From the NCBI GenBank assembly GCA_017848965.1, contig JAFIHA010000045.1, positions 54,410 to 118,409 of the forward strand: a stretch of 64,000 bases of DNA. Direction: 5' to 3'. Numbering within the stretch: position 1 is the stretch's first letter; every line of letters begins with the position of its first letter. Shown here piece after piece: positions 17,775-30,852 of the stretch. A model generated the notes under the pieces. The model searched no databases. It was not told the origin of the DNA and saw only the letters and a program-made list of their open reading frames with translations. Position numbers and translations under genes: made by a program. The stretch is from Dechloromonas aromatica (nom. nud.). Lineage in GTDB: Bacteria > Pseudomonadota > Gammaproteobacteria > Burkholderiales > Rhodocyclaceae.

Positions 17775-18170
17775 CTACCAGAGCTTTTCCAGCGCCGTCA
17801 GCGCATCGCGCCGGCACAACTGACCGACCAGGCGCCCGTCATCGAGCACCGGATAACAGCGGTAGTGATGCGCCACGAACAGTTCGATGGCATCGGCCAT
17901 CGACGACGAGGCCGACAGGGTCAGCACCTCGCGGGTCATGTACTGGCCGACCGGGCCGCCCGGCTGTTCGTAGTAGGTCGCGTTGAGCGCCACCTTGAGG
18001 CCGTCCTTCTCGGAAAAGAAACCGAGCAGGTGGCCATCGCCATCAAGCACCGGCGCACCACTGAGGTGGTGTTCGAGCAGCAGGTGCACCGCCTTCAGCA
18101 CGTCCATCTCCGGGCTGAAAGCCAGGGGATCGGCGGTCATGTAATCCTTTACGAGCAACGACCTGAGCAT
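17775..18170 (-). CDS. Tandem CBS-domain protein
   Basis: A 131-residue protein made of two CBS motifs (about residues 8-60 and 75-128), with VKDYMTADPLAFSPEMDV and GQYMTREVLTLSASSSM as the repeat starts. Free-standing CBS pairs usually bind adenosyl ligands and regulate a partner. It overlaps nqrM by 22 bases and precedes the arginase-family gene by 4 bases, so it is translated with the nqr operon; a link to NQR or to the arginase is inferred. Confidence 0.85.
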   Translation of the reverse strand: MLRSLLVKDYMTADPLAFSPEMDVLKAVHLLLEHHLSGAPVLDGDGHLLGFFSEKDGLKVALNATYYEQPGGPVGQYMTREVLTLSASSSMADAIELFVAHHYRCYPVLDDGRLVGQLCRRDALTALEKLW

Positions 18171-18379
18171 GACTCCTCCTCCGCTTGCTCCTCAGTCCCG
18201 GCCTGCAGGCGGGCCAGACGTTTTTCACAGGGTTCCTTGCAGCCGGCCGCACAATCCAGGTTGAGCGCCTTGTAACCGCCGCAACTGCCGGCGATCGGCT
18301 TGCGCCCGAACATGACACCGATCGCCATGATCAGGACCAGGAAGGCGATGATTCCGAAAGTCACCAGAAATGTCTGCAT
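18149..18379 (-). CDS. nqrM: Na+-NQR maturation protein NqrM
   Basis: A 76-residue protein with one N-terminal membrane helix and a cysteine-rich tail (SCGGYKALNLDC, CKEPC). This matches NqrM (formerly DUF539), needed to insert the iron centre bound by NqrD/NqrE. It follows nqrF by 18 bases, the standard position. The C-terminus is extended by an acidic, Cys-containing stretch (ESCSGRCS). Confidence 0.9.
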   Translation of the reverse strand: MQTFLVTFGIIAFLVLIMAIGVMFGRKPIAGSCGGYKALNLDCAAGCKEPCEKRLARLQAGTEEQAEEESCSGRCS

Positions 18380-18397
18380 GACATCCTCCCTTTCCGT

Positions 18398-19624
18398 TCA
18401 ACCGCCGAAATCGTCGAGCATGATGTTCTCGCGCTCGACGCCGAGATCGAGCAGCATCTTGATCACCGCGGCGTTCATCATCGGTGGCCCGCACATGTAG
18501 AACTCGCAATCCTCGGGCGCCGGATGGTCCTTCAGATAGTTCTCGTAGAGCACGTTGTGGATGAAGCCGGTGTAACCAGTCCAGTTGTCTTCCGGCAAGG
18601 GATCGGACAGCGCCAGATGCCACCTGAAGTTCGGGTTCTCCTCGGCCAGCTTGTCGAATTCCTCGACGTAGAAGGCTTCGCGCATCGAGCGCGCACCGTA
18701 CCAGAAGCTGATCTTGCGCGTGGACTTCAGGCGCTTCATCTGGTCGAAGATGTGCGAGCGCATCGGCGCCATGCCGGCGCCGCCGCCGATGAAGACCATC
18801 TCGTTCTCCGTATCGCGCGCGAAAAATTCGCCGAATGGCCCGTAGACCGTGATCTTGTCGCCCGGTTTCAGGTTGAAGACGAAGGAAGACATCTTGCCTG
18901 GCGGGATGTCGTCGCGGTTGGGCGGTGGCGAGGCGACGCGGATGTTGAACTTGACGACGCCCTTCTCCTCCGGATAGTTGGCCATCGAGTAGGCGCGGAT
19001 GACCGGCTCGTCGACCTTGGAAACGAAGCGCCACATGTTGAACTTGTCCCAGTCGCCGCGATACTCGGGCTGGATGTCGAAGTCCTTGTAATGCACGGTG
19101 TGCGGCGGACACTCGAGCTGGACGTAGCCGCCGGCCCGGAAGTCGACGTTTTCCCCCGCCGGCAGGCGCAGCGTCAGTTCCTTGATGAAGGTGGCGACGT
19201 TCGGGTTGGACTCGACCGTGCACTCCCACTTCTTGACGCCGAAGACCTCTTCCGGCACCTCGATCTTCATGTTCTGCTTGACCGGCGTCTGGCACGACAG
19301 GCGCCAGCCCTCCCTGGCCTGGCGCTTGCTGAAGTGCGACTCCTCGGTCGGCAGCATGTCGCCGCCACCTTCGTGAACCTGGCACTTGCACTGGGCGCAG
19401 GTGCCGCCGCCACCGCAGGCGGACGACAGGAAGATGTTGTTGGCGGCCAAGGTCTGCAGCAGCTTGCCGCCGGCCGGCACGGTGATGGTGCGCTCGCCGT
19501 TGATCTCGATGTCGACGTCGCCGGACGACACCAGCCGGGCCCGGGCGGCGATGATGAAGACCGCCAGCGCCAGCACGATGCCGGTGAACATGCCGATGGC
19601 GAGCAGGATTTCCTGAATGTTCAT
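18398..19624 (-). CDS. nqrF: Na+-translocating NADH:quinone reductase subunit F
   Basis: The NADH-oxidising subunit: one N-terminal membrane helix, a 2Fe-2S ferredoxin domain with Cys70, Cys76, Cys79 and Cys111 ([12 protein letters not shown]), then FAD- and NADH-binding domains ([29 protein letters not shown]). At 408 residues it is of normal size. Electrons pass from NADH to FAD, the 2Fe-2S cluster and then to the membrane subunits. It lies between nqrE and nqrM. Confidence 0.97.
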   Translation of the reverse strand: MNIQEILLAIGMFTGIVLALAVFIIAARARLVSSGDVDIEINGERTITVPAGGKLLQTLAANNIFLSSACGGGGTCAQCKCQVHEGGGDMLPTEESHFSKRQAREGWRLSCQTPVKQNMKIEVPEEVFGVKKWECTVESNPNVATFIKELTLRLPAGENVDFRAGGYVQLECPPHTVHYKDFDIQPEYRGDWDKFNMWRFVSKVDEPVIRAYSMANYPEEKGVVKFNIRVASPPPNRDDIPPGKMSSFVFNLKPGDKITVYGPFGEFFARDTENEMVFIGGGAGMAPMRSHIFDQMKRLKSTRKISFWYGARSMREAFYVEEFDKLAEENPNFRWHLALSDPLPEDNWTGYTGFIHNVLYENYLKDHPAPEDCEFYMCGPPMMNAAVIKMLLDLGVERENIMLDDFGG

Positions 19625-19634
19625 CCTCGCTCCC

Positions 19635-20243
19635 TTACAGTTGTATGCCCGAGAAGGACATGAAGCCCAGCGACATCAGGCCGATGGTGATGAAGGTGAT
19701 GCCCAGGCCCTGCAGGCCGGCAGGCACGTCGCTGTACTTCAGCTTCTCGCGGATGCCGGCGAGCAGCGCGATGGCCAGCGCCCAGGAGGCGCCGGAACCG
19801 AAGCCGTAAACCACGCTTTCCGAAAAGTTGTAGTCGCGTTCGACCATGAACAGCGAACCGGCCATGATCACGCAGTTGACGGTGATCAGCGGCAGGAAGA
19901 TGCCGAGCGCGTTGTACAGGCTGGGCACGTACTTGTCGAGCAGCATCTCGAGGATCTGGACGATCGCCGCGATGACGCCGATGTAGGTGAGCAGGCCGAG
20001 GTAGGACAGGTCGACATCGGGCATGCCGGCCCAGGCCAGCGCACCGTCGCGCAGCAGGTAGGTATAGGCCAGGTTGTTGGCCGGCACCGTGATCACCTGG
20101 ACAACGACGACCGCAATGCCGAGGCCGATGGCAGTTTCGACCTTCTTCGAAATGGCGATGAACGAACACATGCCGAGGAAGAAGGAGAGCGCCATGTTCT
20201 CGATGAACACGGTGCGGACAAAGAGACTCAACAGATGTTCCAT
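19635..20243 (-). CDS. nqrE: Na+-translocating NADH:quinone reductase subunit E
   Basis: A 202-residue six-helix membrane protein, homologous to NqrD and to RnfA. The start [20 protein letters not shown] is typical. Conserved cysteines in NqrD and NqrE bind an iron centre between the subunits (CSFIA near residue 26 and NCVIMAG near residue 120). It follows nqrD immediately. Confidence 0.97.
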   Translation of the reverse strand: MEHLLSLFVRTVFIENMALSFFLGMCSFIAISKKVETAIGLGIAVVVVQVITVPANNLAYTYLLRDGALAWAGMPDVDLSYLGLLTYIGVIAAIVQILEMLLDKYVPSLYNALGIFLPLITVNCVIMAGSLFMVERDYNFSESVVYGFGSGASWALAIALLAGIREKLKYSDVPAGLQGLGITFITIGLMSLGFMSFSGIQL

Positions 20244-20244
20244 T

Positions 20245-20916
20245 TCAGTAAACCTCCCGGTCGCTGACCTGCGGGGCCATGCGGAAAGCCGGTGCTTCGA
20301 CCTGGTTCTTCTTCCAGCTACGCAACGCCCAGATGAACAGGCCGATCAGGAAGAAGGCCGATGGCGGCAGCAGCAGCAGACCGTTGGGCAGGTACCAGCC
20401 GCCGTCCTTGATCAGCGGCAGGATCTCGATGCCGAGCAGTTTGCCGGCGCCGAACAGTTCGCGGATGACGCCGAGCGCGACGAGCATCGTGCTGTAACCG
20501 AGGCCGTTGCCGATCCCGTCCCAGAACGAGAGCATGGGCGGATTCTGCATGGCGAAAGCTTCGGCCCGGCCCATGACGATGCAGTTGGTGATGATCAGGC
20601 CGACGAACACCGACAGTTGCTTGGCCAGGCTGAAGGCGTAGGCACGCAGCACCTGATCGACGACGATGACCAGCGAGGCGATGATCACCATCTGCACGAT
20701 CATCCGGATCGACCCCGGGATCTGCGCCCGGATCAGCGAGATGAACAGGTTGGAGAAGGCCGTCACCAGAGTCAGCGCGATGGCCATGACCAGCGCCGTC
20801 TTGAGGTTGGAGGTGACGGCCAGCGCCGAGCAGATGCCGAGGATCTGCAAGGCGATCGGATTGTTGTTGAAGACCGGATTGAACAGGACTTCCTTGACGG
20901 TAGCTTGTTGTGCCAT
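20245..20916 (-). CDS. nqrD: Na+-translocating NADH:quinone reductase subunit D
   Basis: A 223-residue six-helix membrane subunit, RnfE-like, starting with [18 protein letters not shown] and carrying the conserved [15 protein letters not shown] segment with the iron-ligand cysteine. It lies between nqrC and nqrE, with only one or two bases between stops and starts. Confidence 0.97.
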   Translation of the reverse strand: MAQQATVKEVLFNPVFNNNPIALQILGICSALAVTSNLKTALVMAIALTLVTAFSNLFISLIRAQIPGSIRMIVQMVIIASLVIVVDQVLRAYAFSLAKQLSVFVGLIITNCIVMGRAEAFAMQNPPMLSFWDGIGNGLGYSTMLVALGVIRELFGAGKLLGIEILPLIKDGGWYLPNGLLLLPPSAFFLIGLFIWALRSWKKNQVEAPAFRMAPQVSDREVY

Positions 20917-20918
20917 GC

Positions 20919-21690
20919 TCAGACTCCCTGCTGACGCAGCCTGGCGAGGTAGGGGCCGAAGCCCTGCTCGCCCAACCAGAATTGCAACAATCGGTCGACG
21001 CCGTTACTGGTCAGCGTCGCACCGGCCAGCGCATCGACCTGATGGCCGGCCTCCGGGCTGGCCGGATCGACCCCGCCCTTGACCACCTTGATGATCGGCC
21101 GGCCGGCATCGTCGAACAGCGTCTTGCCCGGCCACAGCGCCTTCCATTTCGGATTGTCCACTTCGCCGCCGAGACCCGGGGTTTCGGCATGCTGGTAGAA
21201 GCCCAGGCCGACCACGGTGTTGAGGTCGGCTTTCAGCGCGAGGAAACCGTGCAGCGTCGACCACAGACCGTAGCCGCGGATCGGCAGGATCAGCGATTCG
21301 ATCCGGCCTTCCTGCTCGACCATATACACGGTGGTGAAGCGTTCGCGCCGCTTGATCAGCGCCTTGTCCGCCTCGCTGCTGAGTGCGGCGGACATCTTCG
21401 GGTCCTTGGCAGCCTTCAGCGGATCGAAACCGAGCGGATCGAACGTCGTCTGATACTCGCCGGTATCGAGATCGACCACGCGCGCCTTGATCCGGCTGCC
21501 GAAAACCTCCTTGACCTGTGCCGACGACAGGTTGTCGCCCAGCCCGGCGATCGCCAGGATGCTGCGCTGCTTGTCGAGCAGGCGGTTCTCGAGCTGGACC
21601 GGTTTCAGCGCCACCGCCGAACCGGCCACGAAAACCGAAGCGACGAGGCTGACGGTCAACGCGACGAGCAGGGTGCGGACCGTGGATTCC

Positions 21691-21704
<14 letters not shown>
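20919..21704 (-). CDS. nqrC: Na+-translocating NADH:quinone reductase subunit C
   Basis: A 261-residue subunit with one N-terminal membrane helix and a periplasmic FMN-binding domain. The flavinylation motif is [12 protein letters not shown], with Thr230 as the likely covalent FMN site. It carries Ala-Gly-Ala-Thr where many family members have Ser-Gly-Ala-Thr. It overlaps nqrB by 14 bases. FMN would be attached by an ApbE flavin transferase, which is not in this window. Confidence 0.96.
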
Positions 21705-24404
<2,700 letters not shown>

Positions 24405-24462
24405 CTACAGATAATGGAATCGTGATATTCCATCAGGCAGGGCAATACGAATGCGCTGGACG

Positions 24463-24488
24463 AAAAAAAACACCCTGACGGGTGTTTT
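24463..24488 (-). terminator. Rho-independent terminator after tRNA-Ser
   Basis: On the minus strand AACACCC-GTCA-GGGTGTT is followed by TTTTTT, about 15 bases beyond the tRNA 3' end. The 24252-24460 region between this and nqrA holds the nqr leader; I see no convincing promoter or other element in it. Confidence 0.85.
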
Positions 24489-24499
24489 TCTTCGTCGTC

Positions 24500-24593
24500 T
24501 GGCGGAGACGGAGGGATTCGAACCCTCGATACACGTTTTAGCGCGTATGCTCCCTTAGCAGGGGAGTGCCTTCGACCTCTCGGCCACGTCTCC
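24500..24593 (-). tRNA. tRNA-Ser (anticodon GCU)
   Basis: The minus strand folds as a class II tRNA: acceptor GGAGACG pairing with CGTCTCC, anticodon arm CTCCC-CTGCTAA-GGGAG giving anticodon GCU, a long variable arm (GCATACGCGCTAAAACGTGTATC) and T-loop GGTTCGAATCC. The 3' CCA is encoded. Reads codons AGC and AGU. Confidence 0.96.
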
Positions 24594-24619
24594 GGTTCGT
24601 TCAACAACGAGGCGCGGAT

Positions 24620-24646
24620 GATATAGCCTCCGCGCCCGTTGGTCAA
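24620..24646 (-). promoter_or_regulatory. Possible tRNA-Ser promoter
   Basis: TTGACC (24641-24646) and TATATC (24620-24625) on the minus strand, with a 15-base spacer that is shorter than ideal, lie about 30 bases before the tRNA. Confidence 0.35.
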
Positions 24647-24650
24647 ACCT

Positions 24651-25871
24651 TTACTGATCCAGACCGAAAGTGCGGTGCAGCACGCGCACGGCGAGTTCCA
24701 GATACTTCTCGTCGATGACGACGGAGATCTTGATTTCCGAGGTCGAAATCATCTGGATGTTGATGCCTTCGTCGCCCAGCGCCTTGAACATCTTCGACGC
24801 GACGCCCGGGTGCGAGCGCATGCCGACGCCAACCGCCGAAACCTTGCAGATCTTGTTGTCGCCGACGATTTCGCGGGCGCCCAGTTCGGCCTTGACCTTT
24901 TCCAGAATGGCCTGGGCCTTGGCGTACTCGCCGCGATTCACCGTGAAGGAGAAATCGGTCGTGCCGTCGTGACCGATGTTCTGGATGATCATGTCGACGT
25001 CGATGTTGGCGTCGGCGATCGAGCCGAGGATGCGGTAGGCGATGCCCGGGGTATCCGGAACGCCCAGCATGGTCAGCTTGGCTTCGTCGCGGTTGAAGGC
25101 GATGCCGGAAATGATCGGTTGTTCCATGTTCTTGTCTTCCTCAACAGTGATCAGCGTACCCTCCCCTTCGTCCTCGAAGCTGGAAAGAACGCGCAGTTTG
25201 ACCTTGTACTTGCCGGCGAATTCGACCGAGCGGATCTGCAGCACCTTGGAGCCGAGGCTGGCCATTTCCAGCATTTCCTCGAAGGTGATGGTGTCGAGCT
25301 TCTTCGCTTCCGGCACGACGCGCGGGTCGGTCGTATAGACGCCGTCGACGTCGGTGTAGATCTGGCACTCGTCGGCCTTCAGCGCGGCAGCGAGCGCGAC
25401 GCCGGAGGTATCGGAACCACCGCGGCCGAGCGTCGTGATGTTGCCGTCGGCATCGACGCCCTGGAAGCCGGCAACGATGACGACCTTACCGGCGTCGAGA
25501 TCGCGGCGGATGTTCTCTTCCTCGATCGACAGGATGCGCGCCTTGGTGAAGGTGCTGTCGGTCAGGACCTTGACCTGGCCGCCGGTGTAGCTGCGGGCAT
25601 CGACACCGATCGCTTTCAGCCCCATGGCGAGCAGGCCGGTGGTGACCTGTTCGCCGGTGCTGACGACGGCGTCGAGTTCGCGGGGATCGGGCTGGGCCTG
25701 CATTTCCCGGGCGAGCGCGATCAACTTGTTGGTTTCGCCGCTCATCGCCGAGACGACGACGACAATCTGGTGTCCCTGCGCCTTGAAGCGGGCGATGCGC
25801 CGGGCGACATTCTTGATGCGCTCCGGGTTGGCGACGGAAGTACCGCCGTATTTCTGAACAATCAACGCCAT
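24651..25871 (-). CDS. lysC: Aspartate kinase
   Basis: Catalyses phosphorylation of aspartate, the first step to lysine, threonine and methionine. The N-terminus has the kinase motif VQKYGGTSV and then VVVVSAMSGETNKL; two ACT domains fill the last 140 residues (LGVPDTPGIAYRILGSIADANID and the GVGMRSHPGVASKMFKAL copy). At 406 residues it is a monofunctional kinase of the class whose ACT domains bind lysine and threonine. It is a single gene between tRNA-Ser and the deacetylase-family gene. Confidence 0.96.
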   Translation of the reverse strand: MALIVQKYGGTSVANPERIKNVARRIARFKAQGHQIVVVVSAMSGETNKLIALAREMQAQPDPRELDAVVSTGEQVTTGLLAMGLKAIGVDARSYTGGQVKVLTDSTFTKARILSIEEENIRRDLDAGKVVIVAGFQGVDADGNITTLGRGGSDTSGVALAAALKADECQIYTDVDGVYTTDPRVVPEAKKLDTITFEEMLEMASLGSKVLQIRSVEFAGKYKVKLRVLSSFEDEGEGTLITVEEDKNMEQPIISGIAFNRDEAKLTMLGVPDTPGIAYRILGSIADANIDVDMIIQNIGHDGTTDFSFTVNRGEYAKAQAILEKVKAELGAREIVGDNKICKVSAVGVGMRSHPGVASKMFKALGDEGINIQMISTSEIKISVVIDEKYLELAVRVLHRTFGLDQ

Positions 25872-25889
25872 GGATTCATCCGTAAAAAC

Positions 25890-25926
25890 GTTGCAAAAAC
25901 GAAAGGGCTGGATTTTAACCCAGCCC
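25890..25926 (-). terminator. Terminator-like hairpin upstream of lysC
   Basis: On the minus strand GGGCTGG-GTTAAAAT-CCAGCCC is followed by TTTCGTTTTT. It lies 25 bases past the deacetylase-family stop and would end that transcript. It is also in the lysC leader. Confidence 0.6.
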
Positions 25927-25951
25927 GTCCGTTTCTAAAAGAAAGCGCGGC

Positions 25952-26878
25952 TCAGAGATCGGCCAGCGCCCGCAGATGGGCGCCGACGCTGCGCGCCAGC
26001 GAAGTCATCACGTAGCCGCCCTCGAGCATCGAGACGATGCGTTTGCCGCACATTTCGGCGGCCAGCTTCTTCAGGTGCTCGGTACACCAGGCGAAATCCT
26101 TCTCGACCAGCTTGAGGCCGCCCATGTCGTCCTCGTAGTGGCCGTCGAAACCGGCCGAGATGAAGATCATCTGCGGCTGGAATTCCTTGAGCCGCGGTGT
26201 CCACACCTGCAGCACGGCGTCGCGGAATTCCTCGCCGCCACAACCGGCGGCCAGCGGCACGTTGCACATGTTGGCGGCCGGATTGTCGATACCGGCGTAA
26301 GGATAGAAAGGATGCTGGAAGATGCTGCACATCAGCACCTTGTCGTTGCCGGCAAAGCAATCCTCGGTGCCGTTGCCGTGGTGCACGTCGAAGTCGATGA
26401 TGGCGACGCGCTCCAGTCCATGCACCTTGATCGCGTGCATGGCGGCAACGCCGATGTTGTTGAAGAAGCAGAAACCCATCGGGGTCGTGCGCTCGGCGTG
26501 GTGGCCGGGCGGACGGACGGCGCAGAAGGCGTTCTCGCATTCGCCGCCAACCACCAGGTCGACCGCCAGGCAACCGGCGCCAGCGGCCCGCAGCGCGGCC
26601 TGCCAGGTATGCGGATTCATCGCCGTATCGGGATCGAGATGGACGACGCCCAGTTCGGGCGAGGCGCGCTTGATGCGCTCCAGATGCGAGGCCGGATGGA
26701 CACGCAGCAGTTGCTCGAAGGTGGCGAGCGGCGCATCGTAATAAACGAAATAGGCGTCGATGCCCTGAGCGATCAGATGATCGTTGATGGCGGTCAGACG
26801 CTGCGGGCATTCCGGGTGATGCGTTCCCATGTCGTGCAACTGGCAGTCGCGATGGGTGATGAAGGCAGTTGTTGTCAC
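25952..26878 (-). CDS. Histone deacetylase-family amidohydrolase
   Basis: A zinc amidohydrolase of the class II HDAC/acetylpolyamine amidohydrolase superfamily. Visible motifs are RPPGHHAERTTPMGFCFFNN (the tandem catalytic histidines) and IIDFDVHHGNGTED (zinc ligands Asp and His), plus SAGFDGHYED and MLEGGY near the C-terminus. A GTG start at 26878 preceded by GAGAGA gives 308 residues, typical of bacterial members; an ATG at 26935 adds 19 residues. Bacterial substrates are acetylated amines or proteins; which applies here cannot be seen. Confidence 0.85.
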   Translation of the reverse strand: MTTTAFITHRDCQLHDMGTHHPECPQRLTAINDHLIAQGIDAYFVYYDAPLATFEQLLRVHPASHLERIKRASPELGVVHLDPDTAMNPHTWQAALRAAGAGCLAVDLVVGGECENAFCAVRPPGHHAERTTPMGFCFFNNIGVAAMHAIKVHGLERVAIIDFDVHHGNGTEDCFAGNDKVLMCSIFQHPFYPYAGIDNPAANMCNVPLAAGCGGEEFRDAVLQVWTPRLKEFQPQMIFISAGFDGHYEDDMGGLKLVEKDFAWCTEHLKKLAAEMCGKRIVSMLEGGYVMTSLARSVGAHLRALADL

Positions 26879-27002
26879 TTGTTCTCTCTCTGCGGTTTTG
26901 CGCCTGGACAGCGCTCCTCTGTGGCTCATTATCATCTCATTCAGGCGACCGCTTCAAGCATTAGAATGGGCCGTCCCCCGCACACCCCGACGGATTGAAC
27001 GC

Positions 27003-27950
<948 letters not shown>

Positions 27951-27955
27951 GTGCA

Positions 27956-28909
27956 ATGCGCCCCATCGACCGGCTGCAGGAACTCATATTCGGCAAGCGC
28001 AGCGACGGCGAGGCGCCGATCGTCCTCGACCGCCGGCGGATCTTCATCCTGCCCTCGCGCACCGGGCTGCTCTACGCGCTGGCCCTGCTCGTCATGCTGA
28101 TCGGCGCCATCAACTACAACCTGGCGCTCGGCCACGCGCTGGTCTTCCTGCTCGCCAGTCTCGGCCTGACCGGCATGGTGCACAGTTTCCGCAACCTGCA
28201 CCACCTGCGCCTGCTGCCGGGCCGGGTCGCGCCGGTGCATGTCGGCGAGACGGCGGAGTTCGAGCTGACGCTCGAGAACGACCGCCCCTATGCGCGCCGC
28301 GCCCTGGTCTTTACCGCTGTCGCCGGGCTGCCGGTGAATGCTGCGGTCGACACCAACGGACGGACGACGGTCGCCGTACCGGTGCCGGCGCAACGGCGCG
28401 GCTGGCTGGCGCTGCCGCCGGTCCGCCTGGACACCCGCTACCCGCTCGGCCTGTTCACCGCCTGGAGCCAGCTACGACCGGCGATGCGCTGCCTGGTGTA
28501 CCCGAGCCCGATCTTCACCCCGTTGCCGGCCAGCCGCCCCTTGCCGAACGGCAGCGCCCGCCATGGCGAGGGCGGCCAGGAAGATTTCGCCGGTTTCCGC
28601 GAGCGCCAGCCGGCCGATTCGCTGCGTCATGTCGCCTGGAAGGCGAGCATCCGCCAGGGCGACGAGCGACCGCTGCTGATCAAGGAATTCGCCGGCGGCA
28701 GCGACAGCGAGCTGTGTCTCGACTGGGCGGCGACCGACCCTGCCCTACCCGCCGAGACCCGGCTTTCGCTGCTCGCCGGCTGGGTGATCGACGCCGGCCA
28801 GCGCCAGCTTGCCTTCGCCCTCGCCCTGCCCGGCGTGGAGATTCCTTCCGCCAGTGGCCGCGAGCAGCAACGCCGCTGTCTCGAAGCGCTCGCCCTGTAT
28901 CCGGCATGA
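27956..28909 (+). CDS. DUF58-domain membrane protein
   Basis: A 317-residue protein with two N-terminal membrane helices (residues about 35-75) and a large soluble part containing the DUF58 signature GGQEDFAGFRERQPADSLRH. DUF58 proteins have a von Willebrand A-like fold and accompany MoxR. It starts 5 bases after moxR and overlaps the transglutaminase gene by 4 bases (ATGA), so the three are translationally linked. Confidence 0.9.
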   Translation: MRPIDRLQELIFGKRSDGEAPIVLDRRRIFILPSRTGLLYALALLVMLIGAINYNLALGHALVFLLASLGLTGMVHSFRNLHHLRLLPGRVAPVHVGETAEFELTLENDRPYARRALVFTAVAGLPVNAAVDTNGRTTVAVPVPAQRRGWLALPPVRLDTRYPLGLFTAWSQLRPAMRCLVYPSPIFTPLPASRPLPNGSARHGEGGQEDFAGFRERQPADSLRHVAWKASIRQGDERPLLIKEFAGGSDSELCLDWAATDPALPAETRLSLLAGWVIDAGQRQLAFALALPGVEIPSASGREQQRRCLEALALYPA

Positions 28910-30852
28910 ACCAGAAACGCGACGCCAGCCTCAGCCGCGAGCAGCCGCCCTGGCTGTTTGCCGCCGCCATCGCCGCGACGGCGCCGCACGCGCTGGCGCA
29001 GCCGCTGTGGCTGACGGCTTTCGCCGCCGTCCTCTTCGCCTGGGCCGGCTGGCTGTGGTGGGAAGATCGGCGCCTGCCCGGGCGCTGGGTGCTAATGGTG
29101 CTGACCGTTGCCGGCAACCTGGCGATCCTGGCCGAATACCGGACCTTGTTCGGGCGCGAGCCAGGGGTTGCCCTGCTGGTCATGTTCATGGCGCTGAAGC
29201 TGCTGGAGGTGCGCCACCGGCGCGATGCCGTGGTCGTCGTCATGCTCGCCTACTTCCTGCTGCTGACGCATTACCTGCACTCACAGGAAATCGCCGTCGG
29301 CCTCTGGCTGATCGTCGCCCTGTGGCTGGTCACCGCGGCGCTGACCCGCCTCCATGCCGGCCCCATCGAGCGCCGCGAGAACCTGCGCCTGGCGGGAACG
29401 CTGCTCCTCCAGTCGCTGCCAATGATGCTTGTCCTCTACCTGCTTTTTCCGCGCATCAGCGGTCCGCTCTGGGGCTTGCCGGAGGACGCCCATACCGGCC
29501 GCACTGGGCTTTCCGAGCGCATGAATCCGGGCAGCATCGCCGAACTGGTGACCAGTGGCGAAGTCGCCTTCCGGGTCCGCTTCGACGGCCCTCCGCCAGC
29601 CCGCCGCCTGCTCTACTGGCGCGGCCCGGTGCTGGAGGACTTCGACGGCACGACCTGGCAGCGTTCGTCCCGCCGCCTGACCGAGGAAGTGGTGCAGGCC
29701 GACGGCCCCGCCATTACCTACGAAAGCACGCTGGAAGCCCACGGCCAGCGCTGGTTGCTGGCCCTCGACGCACCGTTGGCGCTGCCCGAAGGCGCCAGCC
29801 TGGACGGGCGGCTGGCGGCGATCGTTGCTCGCCCCATCGACAGCCGCCAGCGCTTCCGCCTGCGCGCCGCCACCGCTTTCCGCTTCAACCTGCAGGAAGC
29901 GCCGGCGACGCTGACCGACAACCTCAGACTGCCCACGGCAGGCAATCCCCGCGCCCGCGCCCTCGCCCGCGAGTGGCAGCGCCAGGCGCGCGCCCCGGAG
30001 GAACTGGTCGATCTGGCGCTGCGTCACTTCAACCGGGAAGCCTTTCACTACACCTTGCGTCCGCCGCTGCTCGGGCGCGACGCCATCGACGACTTCCTGT
30101 TCCGCAGCCGGCGCGGCTTCTGCGAGCACTACGCCAGCAGCTTCGTCTTCCTGATGCGTGCCGCCGGCCTGCCGGCGCGCGTCGTCAGCGGCTATCAGGG
30201 GGGCGAGTTCAATCCGCTCGACGGCTACCTGGTCGTCCGCCAGTCGGAAGCCCACGCCTGGGCCGAGGTCTGGTTCGCCGGGCGCGGCTGGACGCGGGTC
30301 GACCCGACCGCGGCGGTCGCCCCGGAGCGCATCGAGCAAGGCATCGTCAGCGCCCTGCCGGCCGGTGAGCCCCTGCCCGCCTTCCTGCTCAACCGCGCCG
30401 ATTGGCTGCGCGACCTGCGCCACCGCTGGGAAGCGGTGAATAACACCTGGAACCAGTACATCCTCGGCTACGACGGCGAGCGCCAGCGCCAGTTCCTGTC
30501 GCAACTGGGCTTCATCAACGTGGACTGGCGGCTGCTCGCCACCTTGCTCGGCATTGCCGGCAGTGGTGTGCTGGCCACCATTCTGCTGCTCAACCTGTGG
30601 CACCGGCCGCGCCTCGACGCAGCGCGCCGGCTCTGGCGTCGTGCGCAGCGCCGAATCGGGTTAAACTGCGCGCCTCAGGAAACCCCGCTGGCATTTGCCG
30701 AGCGCGTGCGCAGGACCGATCCGGCGCTGGCCCCCGCTGTCGATGCCGTCGTCCGCCATTATCTGCTCGCCCGCTATGCCCGCACCGACCCCGAACACCT
30801 GGCGGCGCTGCGCGCCGCCGTCAATCGCCTGCCCCGACGGAGAATCGTTTGA
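28906..30852 (+). CDS. TgpA-type transglutaminase (DUF3488 plus transglutaminase-like domain)
   Basis: A 648-residue inner-membrane protein. The first 200 residues form several membrane helices (DUF3488), the middle faces the periplasm and holds a transglutaminase core with Cys406 (RRGFCEHYASSF), His450 (EAHAWAEVW) and Asp466 (TRVDPT), a complete catalytic triad. A last membrane helix near residue 560 precedes a DUF4129-like cytoplasmic tail. It resembles Pseudomonas TgpA. It overlaps DUF58 by 4 bases and the lytic transglycosylase start by 4 bases. Confidence 0.9.
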   Translation: MNQKRDASLSREQPPWLFAAAIAATAPHALAQPLWLTAFAAVLFAWAGWLWWEDRRLPGRWVLMVLTVAGNLAILAEYRTLFGREPGVALLVMFMALKLLEVRHRRDAVVVVMLAYFLLLTHYLHSQEIAVGLWLIVALWLVTAALTRLHAGPIERRENLRLAGTLLLQSLPMMLVLYLLFPRISGPLWGLPEDAHTGRTGLSERMNPGSIAELVTSGEVAFRVRFDGPPPARRLLYWRGPVLEDFDGTTWQRSSRRLTEEVVQADGPAITYESTLEAHGQRWLLALDAPLALPEGASLDGRLAAIVARPIDSRQRFRLRAATAFRFNLQEAPATLTDNLRLPTAGNPRARALAREWQRQARAPEELVDLALRHFNREAFHYTLRPPLLGRDAIDDFLFRSRRGFCEHYASSFVFLMRAAGLPARVVSGYQGGEFNPLDGYLVVRQSEAHAWAEVWFAGRGWTRVDPTAAVAPERIEQGIVSALPAGEPLPAFLLNRADWLRDLRHRWEAVNNTWNQYILGYDGERQRQFLSQLGFINVDWRLLATLLGIAGSGVLATILLLNLWHRPRLDAARRLWRRAQRRIGLNCAPQETPLAFAERVRRTDPALAPAVDAVVRHYLLARYARTDPEHLAALRAAVNRLPRRRIV

